A DNA stretch of 23,566 bases from UBA7359 sp047618295. Lineage in GTDB: Bacteria > Pseudomonadota > Gammaproteobacteria > Eutrophobiales > Eutrophobiaceae. The number at the start of each line of letters is the position of its first letter. Position 1 is the first letter of the stretch. A program made the translations under genes and the position numbers. Shown here one piece after another: positions 14,730-23,299 of the stretch. The stretch is from contig JBLHKL010000020.1 of NCBI GenBank assembly GCA_047618295.1, positions 1-23,566 of the forward strand. The letters are read 5' to 3'. Under the pieces are notes generated by a model, which did not search any database, was not told where the DNA came from, and was given only the letters and a program-made list of their open reading frames with translations.

Positions 14730-15389
14730 TTAATTATTAGGCTGACTTTTGCTACTGTTTAACCAACGAAGCAAAGGTTCCCATTGTTCGCGGTCATAAT
14801 ATGTTTTTGAAGGAGGTAATTCAAATATACTTAAACCTCGTTCCGCTGCATGAATATAATTCTGGCTTTGTCTCAGCATAGTCATAAAGGGTAAACGTTT
14901 GCCATCAGGCAATTTTAGTTTATCCAGATAATATTCAAGTTTTGCGGCTATTAAGGTATCTTCTCTTACACGATTCGCAACCGTTGCAATCTTGATTTTG
15001 TTACTAATAGATCCTTTTAGTGAAAACAGCTCAGCAAGAAATCGCTCAGCTGCACGAATGTCTATTGGCGAAGCAATTACAGGCATTACCATGGTCTGCG
15101 CCTGACTGAGAAATTTGCTAAGTCTTTTATCGGTGACGCCAGCAGGTGTATCCATGACCAGGATGTCTGTATCCTGAGGCACCTGCAAACTACCTTTCGC
15201 TAATACGGCATTATTTATAGGACTTTGCTTATCTGATCTTACGTTTAGCCAATCTTGGCTGGAGCCTTGAGGGTCACAATCCGCCAGCGTTACTTTTTTG
15301 CCGTTAATAGAAAAATAGCTGGCGATATTGGTTGCCAGAGTACTTTTGCCGCTTCCGCCTTTAGGATTTAGAACCAGTATGGTGCGCAT
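14730..15389 (-). CDS. ParA/MinD-family ATPase
   Basis: A 219-residue orphan ParA-like ATPase. The deviant Walker A motif KGGSGKST (10-17) has the signature lysine K10; DCDPQGSSQDW (about 38-48) and VMDTPAG (about 78-84) are the switch and Walker B regions. There is no N-terminal DNA-binding domain and no parB nearby, so it is unlikely to be a plasmid or chromosome segregation ParA. It sits 49 bases after the phosphoribulokinase gene. Related small ParAs position protein cargoes such as carboxysomes (McdA), but no carboxysome gene is visible; that link is speculative. Confidence 0.82.
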   Translation of the reverse strand: MRTILVLNPKGGSGKSTLATNIASYFSINGKKVTLADCDPQGSSQDWLNVRSDKQSPINNAVLAKGSLQVPQDTDILVMDTPAGVTDKRLSKFLSQAQTMVMPVIASPIDIRAAERFLAELFSLKGSISNKIKIATVANRVREDTLIAAKLEYYLDKLKLPDGKRLPFMTMLRQSQNYIHAAERGLSIFELPPSKTYYDREQWEPLLRWLNSSKSQPNN

Positions 15390-15438
15390 GAGCCTATTAA
15401 AACATTGTTATCAAATGATTGTAAATGAACATTTATGC

Positions 15439-16317
15439 TCATATGAAGGTGCCTCTTTGGGCATATAACTTTGTTATCAAGGGCGTCAGGATCAATTGCA
15501 TGGCAAATATCATTTTTCCTGCAGGCACGACAATTGTCTCTGGACTCGACATCATTGAGCCTTCAAGCATCTCCAACAGGTAGCGAAAATCGACCTCGAT
15601 TTTTTCCTGATTGCGAATATGAATGACGCTGAAGCTCTCATCATTATTAGGTATGTAGTCTGCTGCAAACGGATTAGATGTATCTATCGTGGGTACGCGT
15701 TGGAAGTTAATATCCGTACGAGAGAATTGAGGAGTAATATAGTGCATATAATCATGCATACGATCCAGAATCAGCTTAGTCGCGTCCTCGGTTGAATAGC
15801 CCCTGAGCGCGCGGTCTCTATGGATTTTTTGCATCCATTCAAGGTTAATGATGGGGGTAAACCCTATTAGTAGATCAACGTGTTGGCACACATCGACGGC
15901 ATCAGTTATCAGGCCGCCATGTAGACCCTCATAAAAAAGTAAATCAGAGTCTTCTTCAATAGGTTCCCAAGGGGTTATCGAGCCTGGTGGTAAACCGTGC
16001 TGCGATGCCTCTTTTACATCATGAATATAAAAACGGCGTTTTCCGGTTCCCTTTTCACCATATTCTCCGAATAGACCTTCCAGATCGCTAAAAAGATTAC
16101 CTTCCGGGCCAAAGTGAGTCAGGTTTTCACCTTTCGCTTCTGCTTCTGCACTCTGCTTTTCCATCTCAGCGCGATCATAGCGATGAAAACAATCACCCTC
16201 GATATAAGCGGGATTAATACCGATCTTGCGAAACATGGTTTCAAATGCCTCCCTGGCAATACTGGTGCCGGCCCCGGATGAACCTGTTACGGCAATTATT
16301 GGATGTTTGTGTGACAT
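15439..16317 (-). CDS. prk: Phosphoribulokinase (class I, CbbP/PrkB type)
   Basis: A 292-residue kinase that by family phosphorylates ribulose 5-phosphate to ribulose 1,5-bisphosphate. The P-loop GSSGAGTS is at 12-19; EGDCFHRYDRAEM (about 40-52), FYEGLHGG (about 128-135), INLEWMQKIHRDRALRGYS (about 157-175), TPQFSRTDINFQRVPTIDTSNPFAADYIP and VVPAGKMIFAMQLILTPLI follow. The collinearity with proteobacterial CbbP is strong; E. coli PrkB also shares it, so Calvin-cycle function cannot be concluded without RuBisCO. It is divergent from msbA and leads a possible prk-parA-reductase operon. A GAGGA about 15 bases before the ATG is rather distant. Confidence 0.92.
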   Translation of the reverse strand: MSHKHPIIAVTGSSGAGTSIAREAFETMFRKIGINPAYIEGDCFHRYDRAEMEKQSAEAEAKGENLTHFGPEGNLFSDLEGLFGEYGEKGTGKRRFYIHDVKEASQHGLPPGSITPWEPIEEDSDLLFYEGLHGGLITDAVDVCQHVDLLIGFTPIINLEWMQKIHRDRALRGYSTEDATKLILDRMHDYMHYITPQFSRTDINFQRVPTIDTSNPFAADYIPNNDESFSVIHIRNQEKIEVDFRYLLEMLEGSMMSSPETIVVPAGKMIFAMQLILTPLITKLYAQRGTFI

Positions 16318-16419
16318 GTTGTTTAGATTATCCTCAGATGAACTCAGCTTCTATGTTTTATTCGTATTTTATTCAACCGGCTAGTCTCAACGCTGTGGCG
16401 GGTTTACTATCGCAATGCA

Positions 16420-16448
16420 TTGCACAATTCCATTCTCACGGGCATTAT
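16420..16448 (+). promoter_or_regulatory. Candidate promoter for msbA
   Basis: TTGCAC (16420-16425) and CATTAT (16443-16448) are separated by 17 bases in the 179-base divergent region between prk and msbA. Both hexamers are only partial sigma-70 matches, so this is a weak candidate. The open frame that runs through this stretch into msbA does not resemble the MsbA N-terminus. Confidence 0.25.
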
Positions 16449-16496
16449 AAGCCATATAACACGCTGATTTACAAGAGGAATAGTTTGGGCTCGTCA

Positions 16497-18248
16497 ATGA
16501 ATACAGATATTATCTTATATCGCAGGCTGTTAAGCCATGTTGTTCCCTATTGGCGCGTATTTTTATTATCTATCATCAGCATGATCGTACTGGCGGCGAC
16601 TGATCCAGCTATTCCAGCCTTGATGCAACCTCTTTTGAATGGTGCCTTTATCGATAAGGATCCCAATACGATCGCTCTCATGCCCTTCTTGTTTGTCGGT
16701 CTGTTTGCGATCCGCGGTTTGGCAGCTTATGTCAGCGGTTTATCTCTAGATTGGGTCGCACACAAGGTGATCTTGGATTTACGACAAGCAATGTTTGCAC
16801 GTTTGATAGATTATCCCACCAGTTTTTATGATGGCAATCGTTCCGGTAATTTGATGTCGCGTTTTACCTATGATGTTACCCAGATAAAAGAAGCATCAAC
16901 CAATGCAATTTCAACGATAGTCAGAGATTCGTTGTCTGTAATGGGTTTACTTGGCTGGATGTTTTATATCGATTGGAAGTTGGCTTCAATCTGTTTATTG
17001 GGTGCCCCGATTATTGCCATTATTGTAACTATTATAAAGCGACGCTTACGTAAAATGAGTCGCAAGGTACAGGATGCAATGGGAGATATTCATCATGTCC
17101 TTGCGGAATGTTTCGATGCGCAAAAGGTGATCAAGTTGTATGGTGGTCAGGACGTTGAGAAACAACGTTTCTTCAAAATGACGAATGCACATCGTCGTTA
17201 TGCTATGAAATTTGTAAGTGCTTCAGTAGCAACCGGCCCAGCAATACAAATATTTACCGCTTTTCTACTCGCCATTATTATTTATGTCGCTACTCAACAA
17301 GCTTCGTCGAATACTTTATTGGTTGGTGATTTTGTTTCCTTCTTTGCCGCGATAGCGATGATACTCGGGCCGTTAAAACGCTTAGCAGGTGTTAATGAAC
17401 ATATACAAAAGGGTTTAGCTGCCTGTGAAAGCGTATTTAAATTACTTGATACAGATATCGAGCCTCAATCAGGCGATAAGAACTTAACGGACGTAAAAGG
17501 AAAACTAGAATTTAAAAATGTTTCATACCGTTATGCTGAAGCAGAGACTCAGGCACTAGAATCAATAAGCCTGATTATTAAACCGGGAGAAACTGTCGCA
17601 CTGGTCGGTGAGTCTGGCAGTGGTAAGACGACATTGGCAAATCTAATTCCAAGATTTTATGAGTTGGGTGCGGGAGCAATATTCTACGACGATATTGATA
17701 TTAGCGAGTTGTCATTATTATCATTACGAAAAAACATCGCCTATGTTAGTCAGGATGTTGTGCTGTTTAATGAAAGCGTTAGAAATAATATCGCCTATGG
17801 TGATCTAAGTGATGCCTCAGATGAAGCTATTTGGGCAGCGGCAGAAGCGGCTTGTGCAACAGAGTTTATTAATGAACTACCTGAGAAGATGGACACTATC
17901 GTTGGCGAAGACGGTACGCGTTTATCAGGTGGACAACGTCAGCGCTTAGCCATTGCTCGTGCCTTGTTAAAAGATGCAAGGTTATTAATTCTAGATGAAG
18001 CAACATCTTCACTAGACACGCGTTCAGAGCGACACATTCAATCTGCATTAGAGAACGTTAAGAAAGGCCGTACGTCGTTAATCATCGCACATCGCTTATC
18101 CACAATTGAGAACGCAGATCATATTATCGTCTTAGATAAAGGACATATTGTTGAAGAAGGCAAGCATGATGATTTATTAAAACTACAAAATCATTATGCG
18201 CGATTACATCAAGTGCAGTTTCGTGAGCAGGAAGTTAGTAGTAGTTAA
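16497..18248 (+). CDS. msbA: Lipid A export ATP-binding/permease protein MsbA
   Basis: A 583-residue half-transporter that flips core lipid A across the inner membrane as a homodimer. The transmembrane domain spans about 1-320 and the nucleotide-binding domain about 336-575. Walker A GESGSGKTT is at 371-379, the Q-loop in VSQD (417-420), the signature LSGGQ at 476-480, Walker B LLILDE at about 496-501 and the switch histidine H532 in IAHRLST. The ATG at 16497 gives a protein almost the size of E. coli MsbA (582); the frame is open to 16245, but that extension lies antisense to prk and has no similarity to the family. No lpxK follows, whereas msbA-lpxK is a common pair; the next 560 bases hold repeats. 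Confidence 0.94.
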   Translation: MNTDIILYRRLLSHVVPYWRVFLLSIISMIVLAATDPAIPALMQPLLNGAFIDKDPNTIALMPFLFVGLFAIRGLAAYVSGLSLDWVAHKVILDLRQAMFARLIDYPTSFYDGNRSGNLMSRFTYDVTQIKEASTNAISTIVRDSLSVMGLLGWMFYIDWKLASICLLGAPIIAIIVTIIKRRLRKMSRKVQDAMGDIHHVLAECFDAQKVIKLYGGQDVEKQRFFKMTNAHRRYAMKFVSASVATGPAIQIFTAFLLAIIIYVATQQASSNTLLVGDFVSFFAAIAMILGPLKRLAGVNEHIQKGLAACESVFKLLDTDIEPQSGDKNLTDVKGKLEFKNVSYRYAEAETQALESISLIIKPGETVALVGESGSGKTTLANLIPRFYELGAGAIFYDDIDISELSLLSLRKNIAYVSQDVVLFNESVRNNIAYGDLSDASDEAIWAAAEAACATEFINELPEKMDTIVGEDGTRLSGGQRQRLAIARALLKDARLLILDEATSSLDTRSERHIQSALENVKKGRTSLIIAHRLSTIENADHIIVLDKGHIVEEGKHDDLLKLQNHYARLHQVQFREQEVSSS

Positions 18249-18289
18249 ATGTGATTTAATTTTCTTTCTTGAATATCATTTAACATTGG

Positions 18290-18605
18290 TTTCGCCCTTG
18301 AGCGGCGAGCAACTTCTTTTTTGTTTGCCCAAAAATAGAAGTTACCAAGAAAAACGACTTACAAGGATGTAAAAGTGTCGCGAGAGGACAGGAGTCCGTA
18401 GCGACTGGCACCCCAATGTTATGGCCTTCGGCTACCCTCATTTGTGATCAGTTACGAGGGTCGCGCAGACACAACATCCATGTTGTGACTGCACTCAAAT
18501 GTACTTCCTCGGTAATTGCTCCCGGTATTACTCTACCTCCTGCTTCCATGCAGTCGTGTACATTTGACCCTCTAACTACTCACTCTCTCGGCATAACATA
18601 AGGGG
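18290..18605. repeat. Composite palindromic intergenic repeat between msbA and the photolyase gene
   Basis: Occupies most of the 560-base gap 18249-18808. It opens with a 13-bp stem (18311-18343, AACTTCT...AGAAGTT with a TTTGCC loop), then small palindromes TTACA-AGGA-TGTAA and ACAACATCCATGTTGT. CAAATGTAC (18496-18504) pairs with GTACATTTG (18558-18566), and GAGGGTC pairs with GACCCTC just outside. The loop of this last stem is a fragment of the shared core (CTCGGTAATTGCTCCCGG, CTCTACCTCCTGC). The left half resembles the common gammaproteobacterial GTTTGCCCAAAAAGAAGTAACC-type intergenic repeat. 18606-18740 is AT-rich with nothing recognised. Confidence 0.75.
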
Positions 18606-18740
18606 ATCGTTAAAATATACCTCATTTGGAGCATGTTTGAAGGGCTGAAACATCATCTTTATTTGGTAGGTTGATCTAATAAGAATTTATATAAATTATG
18701 TCTGCTTTTCGTTATTGGAATAAATGTTAATATGCAGCTA

Positions 18741-18770
18741 CCGACCCAAAGCCGACCTTCGCGATTTAGA
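18741..18770 (+). repeat. Short dispersed repeat, copy upstream of phrB
   Basis: CCGACCCAAAGCCGACCTTC followed by GCGATTTAGA matches 20 of 30 positions with 20291-20320 on the other side of the photolyase gene, same orientation. It resembles a GACCCAAAGC-GAC-type repeat I recall between genes in marine Gammaproteobacteria. Confidence 0.5.
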
Positions 18771-18808
18771 ATAATATGAAGCCCAATATTTTATAGTGTA
18801 ATCCCCGC

Positions 18809-20233
18809 TTGAGTGAAAATATAATCATCCATTGGTTTAGGCAGGATTTGCGCATCAGTGATAACCCTTCCTTAGTTGAAGCCGCTCGACAAGGGCATGT
18901 ACTACCTATCTATATCCTTGATGATATAAATTCAGGTGAATACAAAATGGGCTCCGCAAGTCGAGTTTGGTTGCACAGTTCGCTATCAGCGCTGAATAGA
19001 TCCTTAGAAGGTAAACTATCAGTTTATGTGGGTGATCCAGAGCAAATAATCTTAGATCTTGTTCTTCAACATGATATCAAAGGAGTTTTCTGGAACCGTT
19101 GCTACGAGCCATGGCGGATCGTTCGAGACCGGCAAATAAAAGCGTCACTAGTTGCACGCAGCATAGAGGCCCGAAGCTATAAGGGTTCTTTGCTTTGGGA
19201 ACCATGGGAAGTGCTTAAGAAGGACGCAACACCATACAAGGTGTTTACACCCTATTATCGCAAGGGATGTCTTCAGGCTAGCCCACCAAGAATACCTTTA
19301 CCTAAGCCAAGCAATATGAAGTTACATGCAGAATTAGATAACAAGCTAGGCATTGATGATTTAGATCTACTGCCCAAGATTCGATGGGATCAGCAATTTT
19401 CAGCACATTGGCAGATGGGTGAAACTCCGGCGCAATTGAAGCTAGAGGGGTTTATCGAAAATCACTTTAAGAACTATAAAATAGCTAGAAATTTTCCTGC
19501 CCTAGACAGTGTTTCTAGATTGTCACCGCATCTTCATTTTGGCGAACTATCACCTAACCAAGTCTGGCATGCAGCTAAGAACAACGAAGCAACGGATGAC
19601 TTAGATCATTTCCTGAGTGAACTGGGTTGGCGTGAATTTTCTTATAGTCTTTTGTACCACTTCCCTGATTTACCCAGGAATAATTTGCAGCATAAATTCG
19701 ATCAATTCCCATGGTTAGAAAACAAAGAGTATCTGCGCCTTTGGCAAACTGGCCAAACTGGCCATCCACTAGTCGACGCTGGCATGCGCGAGTTATGGCA
19801 AACAGGGTATATGCATAATCGCGTACGCATGGTCGTAGGCTCTTTTTTGGTTAAGAATCTATTGCTGCATTGGCATCATGGTGAAAAGTGGTTTTGGGAT
19901 TGCTTGTTAGATGCAGATTTGGCAGTTAACAGTGCTAGTTGGCAGTGGGTTGCAGGATGCGGTGCTGATGCCGCGCCTTATTTTCGAGTGTTTAATCCAT
20001 CTACTCAGGGCGATAAATTTGACCCTGAAGGTGAATACACACGTCGTTTTGTACCAGAGCTAAAGCACCTGCCCGATAAATATCTATTTAGTCCATGGGA
20101 GGCACCAGACGATATTTTGCATAGCGCAGGGGTAAAGTTGGGAGATAACTATCCATACCCAATTGTTGATTTAAAGCAATCTCGGGTACGCGCATTAGAT
20201 GCATTTCAGTCTGTGAAAAGCATGCCTAATTGA
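18809..20233 (+). CDS. phrB: Deoxyribodipyrimidine photolyase (cryptochrome/photolyase family)
   Basis: A 474-residue flavoprotein that by family repairs UV-induced pyrimidine dimers with light. The N-terminal antenna domain begins with IHWFRQDLRISDNPSL (about 7-22). The FAD-binding helical domain has LSPHLHFGELSPNQVW, ELGWREFSYSLLYHFP, DAGMRELWQTGYMHNRVRM, DADLAVNSASWQWVAGCGAD and AAPYFRVFNPSTQGDKFDPEG, all highly conserved in class I CPD photolyases. The only start giving a normal N-terminus is TTG at 18809, with no visible Shine-Dalgarno sequence, so expression may be weak. Convergent with the broken GGDEF gene. CPD rather than 6-4 specificity is inferred. Confidence 0.92.
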   Translation: MSENIIIHWFRQDLRISDNPSLVEAARQGHVLPIYILDDINSGEYKMGSASRVWLHSSLSALNRSLEGKLSVYVGDPEQIILDLVLQHDIKGVFWNRCYEPWRIVRDRQIKASLVARSIEARSYKGSLLWEPWEVLKKDATPYKVFTPYYRKGCLQASPPRIPLPKPSNMKLHAELDNKLGIDDLDLLPKIRWDQQFSAHWQMGETPAQLKLEGFIENHFKNYKIARNFPALDSVSRLSPHLHFGELSPNQVWHAAKNNEATDDLDHFLSELGWREFSYSLLYHFPDLPRNNLQHKFDQFPWLENKEYLRLWQTGQTGHPLVDAGMRELWQTGYMHNRVRMVVGSFLVKNLLLHWHHGEKWFWDCLLDADLAVNSASWQWVAGCGADAAPYFRVFNPSTQGDKFDPEGEYTRRFVPELKHLPDKYLFSPWEAPDDILHSAGVKLGDNYPYPIVDLKQSRVRALDAFQSVKSMPN

Positions 20234-20258
20234 AGGGTACTTGTTCTAGATAAAGCGC

Positions 20259-20320
20259 CGCTTATGGCCGAATTAAGAGTGACAATAAAACCCGCCCAAA
20301 GCAGACATAAGCGAAATTAA
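20259..20320. repeat. Inverted and direct repeats downstream of phrB
   Basis: CGCTTATG (20259-20266) pairs with CATAAGCG (20306-20313), and each arm is followed closely by a CGAATTAAGAG/CGAAATTAAGAG direct repeat. The stretch 20291-20320 is the second copy of the short repeat found at 18741-18770. It could act as a hairpin between the convergent genes, but no T-tract marks it as an intrinsic terminator. Confidence 0.5.
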
Positions 20321-20339
20321 GAGGTCGGGGACTAGATAT

Positions 20340-21248
20340 TTAACTACAGACTTTATCGCGGCCTGAATGTTTCGCTTTGTACATTGCTTTATCTGCGTCT
20401 CCGATGAGTTAATGGGGGTCATTATGTGCTGTCATCTCGGCAACGCCGATTGATATGGTCACGCTTGGTAAGGGTTGTTCGTCTTTGTTTGTAATCTTGG
20501 TTTGTTTAATTGCTGCGCGCAGACGTTCGGCAACAATCATGGTGGATTTGATGTCCATGCCGGGTAACAATGCAAATAATTCTTCGCCTCCATAGCGGGT
20601 TACCAAATCTTCTGGTCGTAAGTATTGAATGATGGTTTGTGAAACGGTGCGTAGGGCGATATCACCTGCAAGGTGACCATTCTCATCGTTGTAATTTTTG
20701 AAGCTGTCGATATCGATCATCATGACGGATAGTGCTTCATTATTTTTATGACAACGTTGCATGACTCGGGATTGCATATTATCCAGCCAGCGTCGGTTAT
20801 AAAGACTGGTAAGCGCATCAACGGTGGCGTGATGTTCGTATTCTCTAAGTAAGACTTTTATTTTATTAATAACAGAATTGCCGTGGCGTAAGCGTTGTGA
20901 CAAGACGACGAGTAAGTTATTTGCAATCGCATGTGAGCTTCCGATTAATGACCACATGACTTCTTCATCGATAACAAGTACACGCGATTCTGCGGCAGCG
21001 GACACAAAAGCCGATGCCGGTTGGTGGTCAATGATAGAAATCTCGCCGATACTTTGACCTGGCTCAAGCAACGTTACCGGATCAGTGCAATCTGGTGTCA
21101 GGTGAACGTTGAATTTTCCGGATAGAATTAAATAAACATTATTATTTATTTCTCCGGCTTTTATTATTGTTTCACGATCAGCAATATTTCTGATATTACA
21201 ATCAGAGAGAAGCGGCATGATGGAGCTGAAGTCCACATCATTAAACAA
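20340..21248 (-). pseudogene. Cyclic-nucleotide-domain GGDEF protein (diguanylate cyclase) with one in-frame stop
   Basis: The frame from TTG at 21248 to a TAA at 20409 gives 279 residues. An N-terminal CRP-type sensor domain (about 20-115, VYLILSGKFNVHL, LEPGQSIGEISIIDHQPASA) is followed by a GGDEF domain (about 140 on, DALTSLYNRRWLD, MMIDIDSFKNYND, RYGGEELFALLPG). The active-site motif is GGEEL (220-224), and an RPED inhibitory site lies five residues before it. After the TAA the same frame continues LIGDADKAMYKAKHSGRDKV and ends at 20340; this is the expected last part of a GGDEF domain. One nonsense change (for example CAA to TAA) therefore removes 22 residues. No better start than TTG was found upstream. 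Cyclase activity is doubtful. Confidence 0.85.
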
Positions 21249-21307
21249 TTCTTGCTCGCCAATATCTAATTCTGATAATGACGATGTCTTGTTGTCGATG
21301 TTGCTGT

Positions 21308-23299
21308 TTAGCTCGCCGTTATCTTTTTCGGGGTGAAAGATTTTATTGCCGTCTTAAATTTTAATAGGTTTTTATTGTTCGAATAGTATCGAATGCTGAT
21401 ATATAAATCCGTTATCTTTTTTATTTCACTTTTAAGATCTTGTCGTGATTTTGATACGCGTTCAGCAAAATCAAGCGGGCCTTCATGTGATTTTCTAGGT
21501 GTTCCGATCTTGGCCAATTTCTTACAGAAAATATCATAATACATTTTTGCAGGTTCAGTTGATTTTGGTGTTTTGTTAATGGCATAAGCTGCAATAGCAG
21601 CAATTATAGTGCCAAGGAAAATAAAAAGTGTAACCGTCAATTGTTTCCAATCAATTGAGCTAAATCCAAACCTTTTCATAAAAAGTTTTTGTCGTTCCGG
21701 CCCATAACCCAACACCCATTGAGCCCATTGATAATTGACCATGTCGACAGTATTGCGCAACCGTTGCCAAAGACGCATCGCTGTTTCGTTATTCTCAAGA
21801 CCAAGCGGTATGCTAATAATAGCTTCAGGAATAACATTCTCTATGCCTTCATTTATTCGTGCTGGTGATGCAATAGCGGTAGGATCAACGCGAACCCAGC
21901 CCCTTTTTTCAAGCCATACTTCTGTCCATGCGTGAGCGTCATATTGTCTTACAATCAAATAGTTTCCAACCGGATTAATCTCGCCACCCTGATACCCGGT
22001 TACAACGCGTGCGGGAATTCTAGCGGCACGCATCAATATAGTAAACGCAGAGGCATAGTGTTCACAGAACCCCTGTTGCTTATCAAATAAAAATTCATCG
22101 ACCATATCGTCAACCATTAATGGGGGTTGTAAGGTATATACGAAATCTTCTTGTTTTAGCCATTCAAGCGCGGCGTCAAGAATTAAGGCGGGTTCTTTAA
22201 ATTCGTCACGTAATTTTGACGCAAGCTCACGGGTTTTGGGGTGGTTGAGTTCTGGTAATCGTAGAGCTCGTTCCAGATTCGTGTCACTTTCTGACCCAAG
22301 CGTATAAGAGCTGTGGGAAGTTAATGTAAATGCCTTTCTCGCTTGTAGTGGTTTGCGTGTTTTTAATTGATAGTCATGAGTCAGGTAGGTATTTTCTGGT
22401 GGCGTTGAAACCATCTCAAGACCAAATAACCATCTTTTATTTGACGGTTCGATGGTGACGTCATATTTCAATGGTTCTCCTGTGATTTCAATTGCTGCCG
22501 GTTCTCTGTTCGATACGGATTTTCCTGTGATCCATTTACGCCCATCTGTCTGCCATAGGACTGGGCCACGCCAATAGAGTGAAGACTGTTCAGGGATCTC
22601 GTCTTCAAATGTGACACGAAAAGCCACTTCTCTTGATAGCACAAGTTTACTAATAGAGCCTGGCGACATTTGATCATCAATACCGCTAGTGCCAGTGTGA
22701 GCATCCTTGGGGAGACCCCATAGAGGGCCATTTATACGCGGAAATAAAATGAACAATACCAATAAGATTGGTATTGACTGTATCAATAGTGTTGATGAAA
22801 GTTTAAAACGCTGGAGCAGGGTGAGCTGTTGCTCAGTATCATTAAAATTAATTAACCCTGTAGTCATAACAATGATCACAACCATCATATATACCGCTGT
22901 TGGAATAGTCTGACTGTAAAAGAAGTTTGTGATGATCAGAAAATAACCAAGATAAGAACAGATGTAATAATCCCGCGTAGATTTGCTTTCAAAAACCTTA
23001 AACGCAGCCAGCATTACTAATAACGCGACACCGACATCGCGCCCAGCTAGAGTTCCATAGTTCCCATAGATACTAAAGACACCGCCAAACATTATGATCA
23101 AGCGGACTATATTGATGGTGGTTTTTTTCTTTTCCCAAAACAAGGGTAAGCGCAGTGGGATATAAATACGGGCCAGTAATAAGCCGACATGTAATATTGG
23201 GATCCAGATCGGCAAGCGTTGCCAATGTGGAAAACTGGCTAAGGCAACCCCAATTGCTAGCCACAATACTTCATTAATAGTTAAGTCTCGTTTAATCAT
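21308..23299 (-). CDS. tgpA: TgpA-type transglutaminase-like membrane protein (DUF3488/transglutaminase core)
   Basis: A 663-residue inner-membrane protein. Several N-terminal membrane segments (about 10-190) precede a periplasmic region ending in a transglutaminase-like core: C412 in QGFCEHYASAFTILMRAARIPARVVTGYQGG, H456 in YDAHAWTEVW and D472 in VRVDPTAI, a complete Cys-His-Asp triad. One more membrane span (about 553-574) and a cytosolic tail follow. Pseudomonas TgpA is essential and thought to act in the periplasm, but the substrate is unknown. Its ATG overlaps the stop of the upstream DUF58 gene by one base (TAATG); DUF58-tgpA pairs, often with a MoxR ATPase, are a common conserved unit. 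Confidence 0.92.
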   Translation of the reverse strand: MIKRDLTINEVLWLAIGVALASFPHWQRLPIWIPILHVGLLLARIYIPLRLPLFWEKKKTTINIVRLIIMFGGVFSIYGNYGTLAGRDVGVALLVMLAAFKVFESKSTRDYYICSYLGYFLIITNFFYSQTIPTAVYMMVVIIVMTTGLINFNDTEQQLTLLQRFKLSSTLLIQSIPILLVLFILFPRINGPLWGLPKDAHTGTSGIDDQMSPGSISKLVLSREVAFRVTFEDEIPEQSSLYWRGPVLWQTDGRKWITGKSVSNREPAAIEITGEPLKYDVTIEPSNKRWLFGLEMVSTPPENTYLTHDYQLKTRKPLQARKAFTLTSHSSYTLGSESDTNLERALRLPELNHPKTRELASKLRDEFKEPALILDAALEWLKQEDFVYTLQPPLMVDDMVDEFLFDKQQGFCEHYASAFTILMRAARIPARVVTGYQGGEINPVGNYLIVRQYDAHAWTEVWLEKRGWVRVDPTAIASPARINEGIENVIPEAIISIPLGLENNETAMRLWQRLRNTVDMVNYQWAQWVLGYGPERQKLFMKRFGFSSIDWKQLTVTLFIFLGTIIAAIAAYAINKTPKSTEPAKMYYDIFCKKLAKIGTPRKSHEGPLDFAERVSKSRQDLKSEIKKITDLYISIRYYSNNKNLLKFKTAIKSFTPKKITAS

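Noticed and set aside
14730..15389. Chromosome or plasmid partition ParA
   Set aside because: No ParB gene or parS-like cluster is visible, no N-terminal DNA-binding domain is present, and the context is metabolic.
16245..16496. Open frame extending MsbA by 84 residues at its N-terminus
   Set aside because: The extension overlaps prk in antisense, has no similarity to MsbA, and the ATG at 16497 gives the normal family length.
18416..18601. 61-codon ORF in the msbA-phrB gap
   Set aside because: It is a frame through the composite palindromic repeat; no independent sign of coding.
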